Positions 9,219-17,060 of a stretch of DNA of 64,000 nucleotides are shown here, one piece after another. Both the position numbers and the translations under genes were made by a program. Origin of the DNA: CAG-411 sp050875145 (GTDB lineage: Bacteria > Bacillota > Clostridia > Lachnospirales > Lachnospiraceae); NCBI GenBank assembly GCA_050875145.1, contig JBNMLH010000002.1:1-64000 (forward strand), given 5' to 3'. The notes under the pieces are model-generated. The model was not told where the DNA came from. It ran no database searches and saw nothing but the letters and a program-made list of their open reading frames with translations. Each line of letters begins with the position of its first letter. The first letter of the stretch is position 1.

Positions 9219-9328
9219 GATAGGAAGAAATTCTGATAAAAAGTTTGAAAAAAAGAAAACCTATCTACAGTAAATGTAGGCAAAGGGCTGTCATGCGAGG
9301 TAATGTATGGTAGCCTTTTTGCGTTTTT
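9219..9328 (+). ncRNA. Putative structured leader or small RNA ending in a terminator, upstream of hcp
   Basis: Within the 409-base gap 9129-9537, three consecutive helices can be drawn: GATAGG (9219-9224) with CCTATC (9260-9265), CTAC (9265-9268) with GTAG (9276-9279), and a GC-rich imperfect hairpin 9281-9322 (GCAAAGGGCTGTCATGC against GTATGGTAGCCTTTTTGC) followed by TTTTT. VOC ends 90 bases earlier, so this may be its terminator plus leader, or an independent attenuated RNA. It does not match a riboswitch class I recognise; the GCAAAG...GGTAGCC wording recalls GEMM, but the GNRA hairpin and the 3' closing strand are absent. Confidence 0.4.
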
Positions 9329-9435
9329 ATTCTTGTTTTGAAAGCAATAGCATTAAGTTAAACCTTCTTTATTTACAAATGTCCTCGCACATTAAGACTG
9401 GGTTGAAAATCGAGAAAACAAAATTTTATGAAAAG

Positions 9436-9478
9436 TGTTGCAGTGGCAACAGAAAAATTAAAAAAAATAAACTATGAT
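9436..9478 (+). promoter_or_regulatory. hcp promoter with a Crp/Fnr-type operator at -41.5
   Basis: TGTTGC-AGTG-GCAACA (9436-9451) is a perfect 6-4-6 palindrome of the Crp/Fnr layout. A -10 box TATGAT lies at 9473-9478, and no recognisable -35 box is present. With the usual 6-base distance from the -10 box to +1, the start is near 9485 and the palindrome is centred at -41.5, the classic class II activator position. The Crp/Fnr gene just downstream of hcp is the obvious candidate binder. Confidence 0.65.
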
Positions 9479-9537
9479 TAGAAACGAAAGGAAAACAAAC
9501 GGATGAAAATCCAGCAGATGTAAAGGAGATATGAAAT

Positions 9538-11451
9538 ATGACAAACTTAATGTATTGTATGCAGTGTCAGGAAACCGCAGGAAATAAGGCATGTACAAAG
9601 ATGGGAGTATGTGGGAAAAATCCTGATTTGGCAAATATGCAGGACTTATTGATTTATGTAACAAAGGGGTTATCCCAGGTGACAACAAGATTGCGCAGCG
9701 AAGGAAAAGAGGTAAGTCAGGAAGTCAATCATTTTGTAACATTAAGCTTATTTACAACAATAACAAATGCGAATTTTGATGAAGAATTCTTTTTTCGTAG
9801 AGTAAAAGATACGTTAGCCATGAAAAATAATCTGATGGGACAGTTGACCAGTACAGAAGGATTATCGGATGCGGCAATTTGGGATACAGAAAAAAGCAAA
9901 AACTCTTCTTTCTTTGGAACCTTAAAAAATATGGTATTTGGAAATTATTCTGGAAAAGAAGTAGATGCAATATTAAAAGAAAAAGCAGAATCAAAAGAAG
10001 TGGGTATTCTTGCAACAGAGGATGAGGATATTCGTTCTTTAAGAGAGCTGATTACTTATGGAATAAAAGGGTTGTCTGCTTATATCAAACATGCGAATGC
10101 ATTGGGACAGGATAGTGAAGCACTTCACATTTTTATGCAGGAAACATTGGCAAAACTGTTAGATGACTCTTTAAGCGTGGATGATTTGGTTGCATTGACA
10201 TTAGAAACTGGTAAATTTGGTGTAGACGGTATGGCATTACTGGATACTGCGAATACGACCGCTTATGGAAATCCTGAAGTTACTCATGTAAACATTGGAG
10301 TGGGAAAAAGACCAGGTATATTAGTGTCAGGACACGACCTTTCTGATTTAGAACAATTACTCATTCAAACAGAAGGAACAGGGGTAGATGTGTATACACA
10401 CTCTGAAATGTTACCTGCACATTACTATCCAAAATTAAAAAAGTTTTCGCATCTGGTTGGAAACTATGGAAATGCCTGGTGGAAACAGAAAGAAGAATTT
10501 GAAGCATTTCATGGTCCGATTTTAATGACTACCAATTGTATTGTACCACCAGAGGCCTCTTATAAAGATAGAATGTTTACAACGGGAGCAGCAGGTTATC
10601 CGGGCTGTAAGCATATTGAAGGAGAAATGGGAAGTCAGAAAGACTTTACAGAAATCATTGCATTGGCGAAGAAATGTGCAGCACCAGAAGAAATTGAAAC
10701 AGGAGAAATTGTCGGTGGATTTGCACATGAACAAGTATTTGCGTTAGCAGATACGGTGGTGGATGCAGTAAAATCAGGCGCAATAAAGAAATTTGTAGTG
10801 ATGGCAGGTTGCGATGGACGTTCTGGTAAAAGAAATTATTATACAGATTTTGCTAAAGCACTTCCAAAGGATACTGTCATTTTAACAGCAGGTTGTGCAA
10901 AGTACAAATATAACAAATTAGACCTTGGAGATATTGGAGGAATACCAAGAGTATTAGATGCAGGGCAATGTAATGACTCGTATTCCTTAGCTTTGATTGC
11001 CTTGAAGTTAAAAGAAGTATTTCAGTTAGCCAACATCAATGATTTACCAATTATTTACAACATTGCATGGTACGAGCAGAAGGCGGTTATCGTATTATTA
11101 AGCTTACTATATCTGGGTGTGGAGAAAATACATTTAGGACCAACACTTCCAGCCTTTCTTTCTCCAAATGTAGCAAAAGTATTGGTAGACAATTTTGGTA
11201 TTGCTGGTATTACTACAGTGGAAGAAGATATGGAACTCTTTTTTGATAAAAAAGTAGAGGTAGAGACGGAGGGCGTATCTAAGGATATGATTATTGGAGA
11301 TATTGTAGAAAGAAATCCAGAAAACACCAATGTATTATTAGAGGCAGGTATGCACTGTTTAGGGTGTCCAGCTTCTCAGGCGGAAACGTTGGAAGAAGCA
11401 TGTAGTGTGCATGGGTTACGTTTAGATGATATCTTAGCAAAATTGAAATAA
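9538..11451 (+). CDS. hcp: Hydroxylamine reductase (hybrid-cluster protein) fused to DUF1858
   Basis: A 637-residue protein. Residues 1 to about 560 are Hcp, whose N-terminal cysteine set C7, C10, C19, C25 binds an iron-sulfur cubane. Hybrid-cluster ligands are suggested by TTNCIVPP, GAAGYPGCKHIEG and ILTAGCAKYKYN. Hcp reduces hydroxylamine and NO and protects against nitrosative stress. Residues about 575-637 form a DUF1858 domain (MIIGDIVERNPE, GMHCLGCPASQAETLEEA), more often found alone or with DUF438/hemerythrin proteins. ATG 9538 follows AAAGGAGAT. Regulation is probably by the neighbouring Crp/Fnr protein through the palindrome at 9436. No hcr reductase gene is adjacent. Confidence 0.95.
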   Translation: MTNLMYCMQCQETAGNKACTKMGVCGKNPDLANMQDLLIYVTKGLSQVTTRLRSEGKEVSQEVNHFVTLSLFTTITNANFDEEFFFRRVKDTLAMKNNLMGQLTSTEGLSDAAIWDTEKSKNSSFFGTLKNMVFGNYSGKEVDAILKEKAESKEVGILATEDEDIRSLRELITYGIKGLSAYIKHANALGQDSEALHIFMQETLAKLLDDSLSVDDLVALTLETGKFGVDGMALLDTANTTAYGNPEVTHVNIGVGKRPGILVSGHDLSDLEQLLIQTEGTGVDVYTHSEMLPAHYYPKLKKFSHLVGNYGNAWWKQKEEFEAFHGPILMTTNCIVPPEASYKDRMFTTGAAGYPGCKHIEGEMGSQKDFTEIIALAKKCAAPEEIETGEIVGGFAHEQVFALADTVVDAVKSGAIKKFVVMAGCDGRSGKRNYYTDFAKALPKDTVILTAGCAKYKYNKLDLGDIGGIPRVLDAGQCNDSYSLALIALKLKEVFQLANINDLPIIYNIAWYEQKAVIVLLSLLYLGVEKIHLGPTLPAFLSPNVAKVLVDNFGIAGITTVEEDMELFFDKKVEVETEGVSKDMIIGDIVERNPENTNVLLEAGMHCLGCPASQAETLEEACSVHGLRLDDILAKLK

Positions 11452-11602
11452 GGCTACCGCAAGTCCACTAGCTTTAGACAAGTGGAGTTTGCATAAATAA
11501 ATAGTTTAGGCAGTAGTGTTGTAGGGGTCAAAAGATATAAATGGACCAAAGATGTTTTTAAATTTAATGCATTAGAAAACGTTTTTCGATAAATTTTCAT
11601 AA

Positions 11603-11670
11603 ACCCACCTGCAGGAAGGGGATTGTGTGATGATTGTGTCACCAATAGCCGACATTCAGGTGGGTGTTTT
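11603..11670. terminator. Long-loop inverted repeat between hcp and the Crp/Fnr gene
   Basis: A perfect 9-bp stem (ACCCACCTG 11603-11611 with CAGGTGGGT 11657-11665) with a 45-base loop, followed by GTTTT on the plus strand. The two genes converge here. The long loop is unusual for a simple terminator. Confidence 0.45.
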
Positions 11671-12366
11671 CTATTTGGACAGGGAAGATGTACGTTTTAG
11701 TTGGATTTGTTTTCCATTTATCTGAATGAGACCTTCATCCTGCATGCGACCAAGTTCGCGGGAAAGTGCACTGCGATTAACACCTAGAAATTCAGCCAGT
11801 ACTGTTTGGGAAAAGGGTATCTGCAACCAGCCATCCTTTTCTGGAAGCAGACTGTTTAAATAAAGAAAAATACGATCTCGCAGGGATTTTTGACCCATAA
11901 TCCGAAGTTTTAAATTTGAAAAAATATTTTGGGCAGCCAGACTTTCAATCAGATTGATGGAAAACTGTTGTTGAAAACTATCTTTTACATCATGATTTTC
12001 CAGTAGGATGTGTAAATCTAAAAAAAGTACCGTACAGTCCGTAACGGCTCGAAGTTGTATGGGGCTGTATGGCACTTGTTTACAGGCGAGGGCTTCGCCA
12101 AAGAAACTACCAGTTTTAAAATGATTCATATTAATCTTATCAAAAGTTTCACTTAAAAAGGAACCTTCTACCGTACCGTTTAAAACGACACCTGCATATA
12201 AAAATGGTTCTCCAATATGAAGCAGAAATTCATCTTTTTTGTAAAATTTGATACTTGCCTGCATAAACTGTAGTAAGTCGTTGTAGGCAGTTTCTGGTAT
12301 ATGAGAGAATAAAGTACATTTGCTTAGTGTAAAAAAAAATGTTTTATCTAGTTCCAGTTCTTTCAT
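11671..12366 (-). CDS. Crp/Fnr-family transcription regulator
   Basis: A 231-residue regulator. The N-terminal cyclic-nucleotide-binding-type beta-roll spans about 20-140 (FYKKDEFLLHIGEP, GTVEGSF, FGEALACKQVP). A dimerisation helix follows, then a C-terminal winged helix whose recognition helix reads NRSALSRELGRM. The Fnr N-terminal Cys cluster is absent, so sensing would need another ligand, possibly haem or NO, which is inference. ATG at 12366 is chosen because AGGAGG lies just upstream; the longer frame has no such site. It faces hcp tail-to-tail and is the likely activator at the palindrome 9436-9451. Clostridial hcp genes are often controlled by such neighbours. Confidence 0.9.
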   Translation of the reverse strand: MKELELDKTFFFTLSKCTLFSHIPETAYNDLLQFMQASIKFYKKDEFLLHIGEPFLYAGVVLNGTVEGSFLSETFDKINMNHFKTGSFFGEALACKQVPYSPIQLRAVTDCTVLFLDLHILLENHDVKDSFQQQFSINLIESLAAQNIFSNLKLRIMGQKSLRDRIFLYLNSLLPEKDGWLQIPFSQTVLAEFLGVNRSALSRELGRMQDEGLIQINGKQIQLKRTSSLSK

Positions 12367-12515
12367 CGTCACTCCTCCTGAAAATATAAAATTACATATA
12401 TATGTATTTCGATGCAATTGTGGTAAAAGCAAAGAGATGTTTTGTATTTTTTAAAAAACGTATCCTTTACGAATAGAAATGATACATTATGGCGAATCAT
12501 AAAGAAACGATTACA

Positions 12516-12544
12516 TTGACTTTACTTTTGTAAGAGGGTAGAAT
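12516..12544 (+). promoter_or_regulatory. Putative promoter for the AI-2E-type permease
   Basis: TTGACT (12516-12521), a 17-base spacer, then TAGAAT (12539-12544), inside the 388-base gap between the divergent Crp/Fnr and permease genes. Confidence 0.55.
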
Positions 12545-12754
12545 AGATTAAATATACAAATTTCAGTAAAAACACAAGAGTTTTCAATGAGGTGCATATG
12601 TAAATTTGCACAAAGGGAATATAGTTTATTGAGAGTTTTGCAAATGCATATGTATATGAAAAAAATAGAAAGGAGATTGTAGCAGACGGTAAAAGCTGTG
12701 ATAAAAGTTTTAAGGTTATCGGGTAAGTGAAAATGTGTGCTACGTTAGGTGAGA
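12545..12754 (+). other. Long untranslated leader of the permease gene
   Basis: About 200 bases from the putative promoter to the start codon. It holds GTGCA...TGCAC (around 12593-12612), a second ATGCATATG, and a good Shine-Dalgarno sequence (AAAGGAG near 12669) that leads only to TTG-TAG. No RNA family is recognised. It may be the remnant of a small gene or an uncharacterised leader. Confidence 0.3.
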
Positions 12755-13891
12755 ATGGATAATAAGAAAAAAAGAAAAGAAGTAATTTTTGTTGCTATTG
12801 TTTTTGCGCTGGCATTATCTTTTGCTTTTCATGTTTCAGAAATTATGAAGATGTTTTTTGAACTTGTTGGCATTATAAAACCTGTTATGTATGGCTTTAT
12901 CATTGCCTTTATTTTGAATGTTCCGATGTCTGCGTTATCGGAACAATTAAAAAAATTATCCCCAAAGGTTACTTTTTTGCAAAAAGAAAAGACAAGAGAT
13001 GGTATTAGTTTGTTTTTAACGATTATAGTATTGTTACTCATTCTATTTGTGTTAATTGCTAATATTATACCCTATTTCATAGATTCTATAGCAGATTTGA
13101 GAAATGGATTAGACAAAAATATGGAATCTCTGCTGAATTGGGTAACTGCATTGGAAATTAACCATACACCTGTGCAGGAATACCTTGCAAATATTAAGTG
13201 GTCAACTGTAGTTAAAAATCTCACAGATAATGCAGGTGGTATACTAACGGCGGTGTTTGGTAGTATTCCACAATTTGGAAGTTCTGTAATGGGATGGTGT
13301 GTTTCATTAATTATTGCTATTTATATTTTATTCGATAAAAAGAGATTTTTGAGAATAGGAAAGGACCTACTACATGTATATTGCAGCGAAAAAATTGAAA
13401 GAAAGGTGACACATGTAGGAAAATTGTTTGCCAGAACATACAACGATTTTTTGTCAGGGCAGTGTGTAGAATCTTGTATTCTTGCAAGTTTGATGTTTAT
13501 TGTGTTAAGTATTTTTCGGATACCATATGCAGGGATGATTTCTATTATGGCAGGAATCTTTCAATTTATTCCATATGTTGGAACCTTTTTAGCATGGATA
13601 ATAGGAGCATTTCTTATTTTGCTATCCCAATCCAATCTGGTAATTTTATATTTGATTGTATTTCAAATTGTTCAGTTTTGTGAGGGGCAATTTATATATC
13701 CTAGAGTTGTTGGAGGATCAGTAGGACTTCCTGCTGTATTTACATTGATAGCGGTATTCATTGGAGGCAGATTATTTGGAATTTTAGGAATGCTGTTTTT
13801 TATCCCGCTGACATCGGTAATCTATCAATTAGTTGGAGAAAATGTTAGGAATAGAAAAAAAGAAAAACAGCATACGCAAAATCCAAATTGA
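12755..13891 (+). CDS. AI-2E family (YtvI/PerM-like) permease
   Basis: A 378-residue integral membrane protein with about eight hydrophobic segments. The middle hydrophilic region contains FARTYNDFLSGQCVES, followed by the hallmark family block around IPYAGMISIMAGIFQFIPYVG. The C-terminal half reads PRVVGGSVGLPAVFTLIAVF. Family members include TqsA (AI-2 export) and Na+/H+ or metabolite exporters; no substrate is implied here. ATG 12755 is preceded closely by AGGTGA. GTG 12749 is an in-frame alternative. The C-terminus is rich in Lys, Asn and Gln. Confidence 0.85.
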   Translation: MDNKKKRKEVIFVAIVFALALSFAFHVSEIMKMFFELVGIIKPVMYGFIIAFILNVPMSALSEQLKKLSPKVTFLQKEKTRDGISLFLTIIVLLLILFVLIANIIPYFIDSIADLRNGLDKNMESLLNWVTALEINHTPVQEYLANIKWSTVVKNLTDNAGGILTAVFGSIPQFGSSVMGWCVSLIIAIYILFDKKRFLRIGKDLLHVYCSEKIERKVTHVGKLFARTYNDFLSGQCVESCILASLMFIVLSIFRIPYAGMISIMAGIFQFIPYVGTFLAWIIGAFLILLSQSNLVILYLIVFQIVQFCEGQFIYPRVVGGSVGLPAVFTLIAVFIGGRLFGILGMLFFIPLTSVIYQLVGENVRNRKKEKQHTQNPN

Positions 13892-13913
13892 GTTTAGGAC
13901 TAGTAAAGATAAT

Positions 13914-13962
13914 TTGCAATAATGAGCAGAAAGGTTAGAAAGAATTTTACCCATTATTGCAA
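13914..13962. terminator. Inverted repeat between convergent permease and pdxR genes
   Basis: A perfect 11-bp stem (TTGCAATAATG 13914-13924 with CATTATTGCAA 13952-13962) with an inner GGTTA...TACC pairing. No strong T-run on either side. It sits between two converging genes and so is a likely shared terminator. Confidence 0.5.
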
Positions 13963-13978
13963 CAAATAAGAAAAGTCG

Positions 13979-15376
13979 TTATAAGGCTTCATAAATTAAT
14001 TTAATAGCCTGTGCAAACACTTCTTCACTTAAAGAGGAATAATTTACAACAAAGACGTGTTCTGCATTTTTTGGAGGGTCTATAAAATATTGGGACAAAA
14101 AGGACATTTTGATGCCGTTTTGTTCCAATTTTTTTTGTAATATAGTATCTTCGATGTTTGTATTAAGTGTTAAAAGAAAATGTAATCCTGCATCTTCTTC
14201 TGAGATCGAACAACGGTTAGCCAGCGGACTTTTCGTAATTTGCTGCAAAAAGCAATCCCTTTTTTTATGGTAATAGTTTCGCATACGGTTTAGATGTTTT
14301 TCAAAATACCCTTCCGAAATAAATCGCGCCAAAGTGTATTGTTCAAAGTTTGGTACGGTACAAGAATAAAAGGACATCGTGGAATAAAAACGGTTTACCA
14401 GATGTTTTGGCAATACCATGTAGCTAATACGGATGGTAGATGCCAGTGTTTTGGTAAAAGTATTCATATAGATAACTTTTTCTAACACATCAATACTTTG
14501 TAAAGTGGGAATCGGTTGCCCGGTTAGTCGAAACTCGCTGTCATAATCATCCTCAATAATGTAGCGTGTATCAGATTTGGATGCCCAGCCCAGCAATTCA
14601 TAACGGCGACTGATAGGAGTTACGATTCCTGTTGGAAAATGGTGGGAAGGCGACAAATGTACAATATCAATCTCCTGTGCTTCTAAATCGTTAATTTGAA
14701 TCCCGTTTTTGTCAAGAGAGGCATAATGGCAAGATACTTTATGACTTTTATAAATTTGTGAAATCTTTCGATAGCCTGGGTTTTCTACGGCATAATGTTT
14801 ATCAAACCCTAAAAGCTGTATTAAAAGTCCGTACAAATATTCCGTTCCTGCACCCACTATAATCTGTTCTGGCGAGACTACCATTCCACGGAAATCTTTT
14901 AAATATTTAGCAATTGCTTCCCGAAGAGGTAAAATCCCACCGCAGGGAGGGTTGGTCAATAGTTCAGATTGCTTTTCATTTAATAGTTCACGCATCAATT
15001 TAGCCCAGATAGAAAAAGGAAAAAGGTTGTGTTGGGTCTGGTTGCTGGTGAAATCCGCCAGATAAGAGGATTTTCCAGAGGACAAATGCATATTTTCAGC
15101 AGATAGAACAGGTTCCCTTTTGGAAGGGGATTGGTCAATATCTGCAACAAAAAAGCCTTTTTTGGGAATTGAGTACACGTAGCCTTCTGCAATTAATTGT
15201 GCATAAGCATTTTCTACTGTTATCACACTTATACCCAGATTTTTTGCAAAACTACGTTTTGATGGTAGCTTATCACCAGGATGTAAAACTTCCTGAAGTA
15301 TGTCATTTTTAATACATTTATATAAATGTTCATATAAAGAATCTGAACCTAAATTCGTAAATGAGTAGGTAAGCAT
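13979..15376 (-). CDS. pdxR: PdxR, MocR/GntR-type regulator of pyridoxal phosphate synthesis
   Basis: A 465-residue MocR-family regulator. The N-terminal GntR winged helix (GDKLPSKRSFAKNLGIS..TVENAYAQLIAEGYV) is joined to a fold-type I aminotransferase-like domain with the PLP-lysine region NTFTKTLASTIRISY and IIEDDYDSEF. Such proteins bind PLP as a signal rather than catalyse transamination. It is divergent from pdxST with a 139-base shared control region, the classic PdxR arrangement, where the protein activates pdxST when PLP is low and represses itself. ATG at 15376 has GGAGGA upstream; an in-frame TTG further out overlaps that site and is less likely. Confidence 0.9.
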   Translation of the reverse strand: MLTYSFTNLGSDSLYEHLYKCIKNDILQEVLHPGDKLPSKRSFAKNLGISVITVENAYAQLIAEGYVYSIPKKGFFVADIDQSPSKREPVLSAENMHLSSGKSSYLADFTSNQTQHNLFPFSIWAKLMRELLNEKQSELLTNPPCGGILPLREAIAKYLKDFRGMVVSPEQIIVGAGTEYLYGLLIQLLGFDKHYAVENPGYRKISQIYKSHKVSCHYASLDKNGIQINDLEAQEIDIVHLSPSHHFPTGIVTPISRRYELLGWASKSDTRYIIEDDYDSEFRLTGQPIPTLQSIDVLEKVIYMNTFTKTLASTIRISYMVLPKHLVNRFYSTMSFYSCTVPNFEQYTLARFISEGYFEKHLNRMRNYYHKKRDCFLQQITKSPLANRCSISEEDAGLHFLLTLNTNIEDTILQKKLEQNGIKMSFLSQYFIDPPKNAEHVFVVNYSSLSEEVFAQAIKLIYEAL

Positions 15377-15395
15377 AATCGATATTTCCTCCAAA

Positions 15396-15454
15396 CTGAC
15401 TATTCTGAATATATCTAAAATGAGTATTTTAATATGGTCAGAAATAATTATAAT
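15396..15454 (+). promoter_or_regulatory. pdxR-pdxS control region
   Basis: CTGACTATT (15396-15404) is imperfectly inverted as AATATGGTCAG (15431-15441), and TGACTATTCT / TGAGTATTTT form a near-direct repeat (15397 and 15421). A good -10 box TATAAT (15449-15454) for pdxS has no matching -35 box, as expected for an activator-dependent promoter. The repeats are the likely PdxR sites. Confidence 0.5.
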
Positions 15455-15515
15455 GAATGTTATTGAAATTGTCTACCAGATTATGTGAAATAGGATAAAG
15501 AAAAGGAGAAAAAAG

Positions 15516-16391
15516 ATGGCAGAAAACAGATATGGATTAAACAAACAGTTGGCACAGATGTTAAAGGGTGGCGTAATTATGGATGTTACAACACCAGAAC
15601 AGGCAAAGATTGCAGAAGAAGCAGGAGCTTGCGCAGTTATGGCTTTGGAACGTATTCCTGCAGATATTCGTGCAGCAGGCGGAGTATCCAGAATGAGTGA
15701 CCCTAAAATGATCAAGGGAATTCAGGAAGCAGTATCCATTCCAGTAATGGCAAAATGCCGTATTGGACACTTTGTTGAGGCACAGTTATTAGAAGCAATC
15801 GAGATTGACTATATTGATGAAAGTGAAGTTTTATCACCAGCAGATGATGTATATCATATTGATAAAACAAAATTTAAAGTACCATTCGTATGTGGTGCAA
15901 AGGATTTAGGAGAAGCACTTCGCCGTATTAATGAAGGAGCATCTATGATTCGTACAAAGGGTGAGCCAGGTACAGGAGATGTGGTACAGGCAGTACGTCA
16001 TATGCGAATGATGAACAGCGAAATTGCCAAGATTACAGCTATGCGTGAGGATGAATTATTCCAGGAAGCAAAGGAATTACAGGTACCATACGATTTAGTA
16101 CAGTATGTACATGAGAACGGAAAGCTTCCAGTTGTTAATTTTGCTGCTGGTGGAGTAGCAACTCCTGCAGATGCAGCGTTGATGATGCAGCTTGGTGCAG
16201 AAGGTGTATTTGTAGGTTCAGGTATCTTTAAGTCAGGAAATCCAAAGAAGAGAGCAAGTGCGATTGTACAGGCAGTAACCAATTATACAGATGCAAAATT
16301 GATTGCTTCCTTGTCAGAAGATTTAGGAGAAGCAATGGTAGGTATCAACGAGCAGGAAATCGAATTATTAATGGCTGAGCGTGGAAAATAA
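15516..16391 (+). CDS. pdxS: Pyridoxal 5'-phosphate synthase, lyase (synthase) subunit PdxS
   Basis: A 291-residue beta/alpha barrel that condenses ribose 5-phosphate, glyceraldehyde 3-phosphate and ammonia to PLP in the DXP-independent route. Signature segments are GGVIMDVTTPEQA, ALERIPADIRAAGGV, MAKCRIGH (substrate lysine K80), IRTKGEPGTG (second catalytic Lys) and the C-terminal FVGSGIFKSGNP phosphate site. Full family length. AAGGAG precedes ATG 15516. It is followed directly by pdxT, which supplies the ammonia; together they form the 12+12 complex. Confidence 0.97.
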   Translation: MAENRYGLNKQLAQMLKGGVIMDVTTPEQAKIAEEAGACAVMALERIPADIRAAGGVSRMSDPKMIKGIQEAVSIPVMAKCRIGHFVEAQLLEAIEIDYIDESEVLSPADDVYHIDKTKFKVPFVCGAKDLGEALRRINEGASMIRTKGEPGTGDVVQAVRHMRMMNSEIAKITAMREDELFQEAKELQVPYDLVQYVHENGKLPVVNFAAGGVATPADAALMMQLGAEGVFVGSGIFKSGNPKKRASAIVQAVTNYTDAKLIASLSEDLGEAMVGINEQEIELLMAERGK

Positions 16392-16406
16392 TTAGGAGGC
16401 ATGCAA

Positions 16407-17060
16407 ATGACAATAGCAGTAGTTGCTGTGCAGGGAGCATTTATTGAGCAAGAACAAAGATTACAGGAGCTTGGTGTAGATTGTATTGAACTGAGAAAAA
16501 AAGAAGATTTAGAGCAACCTTATGATGGAATTGTACTTCCAGGTGGAGAAAGCACTGTACAGGGAAAGTTATTAAAAGAATTGGATATGTTTGATACCAT
16601 ACATAAGCAGATACAAGAAGGTATGCCTGTGTTTGCTACTTGCGCTGGATTGATTTTATTGGCTGGTGAGTTGGAAAATGATACGAGAAGTTACTTTAAG
16701 ACTTTACCAGTAACGGTACGTCGAAATGCTTATGGAAGACAGCTTGGAAGTTTTCATATAGAGCAGGAAGTAAAAGGCATTGGTGTAGTTCCTATGACAT
16801 TTATTCGTGCACCGTATATTTCTAAAGTTGACGGTAAGGTGGAAGTATTAGCAGCGGTAGAAGAACATATCGTGGCTGTAAAATATAAAAATCAATTAGC
16901 CATGTCTTTCCATCCAGAATTAGATGAAGATGTAAGGCTTCATCAGAAATTTGTAGAAATGGTAAGGGAGTATAGCAGTCAATCTTTGGAACAATTAAAC
17001 GAAAATTGTAACAGTTCAGCCGGGGCATTCATAAAGTGTCATAATACACAAATTGACTAA
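16407..17060 (+). CDS. pdxT: Pyridoxal 5'-phosphate synthase, glutaminase subunit PdxT, with a foreign C-terminus
   Basis: A class I glutaminase, 217 residues from ATG 16407. This start is chosen because AGGAGG (16394-16399) is 7 bases before it and only 1 base before ATG 16401. Motifs: GGEST, the nucleophile in FATCAGLILLA, and HPELDEDVRLHQKF near the usual C-terminus. PdxT proteins normally end soon after that point. Here the last 17 residues (from Cys in NCNSSAG to QID) and the stop codon lie inside the repeat element that starts at 17006, giving an unusually long tail. The core is intact, so activity is probably kept. It forms an operon with pdxS. Confidence 0.95.
   Translation: MTIAVVAVQGAFIEQEQRLQELGVDCIELRKKEDLEQPYDGIVLPGGESTVQGKLLKELDMFDTIHKQIQEGMPVFATCAGLILLAGELENDTRSYFKTLPVTVRRNAYGRQLGSFHIEQEVKGIGVVPMTFIRAPYISKVDGKVEVLAAVEEHIVAVKYKNQLAMSFHPELDEDVRLHQKFVEMVREYSSQSLEQLNENCNSSAGAFIKCHNTQID

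Noticed and set aside
9241..9328. GEMM-type cyclic di-GMP riboswitch before hcp
   Set aside because: Only GCAAAG and GGTAGCC resemble the consensus. The GNRA-capped hairpin and 3' closing strand are missing, so it is listed only as an unclassified structure.
9752..10015. Minus-strand frame of 87 residues inside hcp
   Set aside because: A Leu/Phe-rich shadow of the hcp coding strand, with no ribosome binding site.
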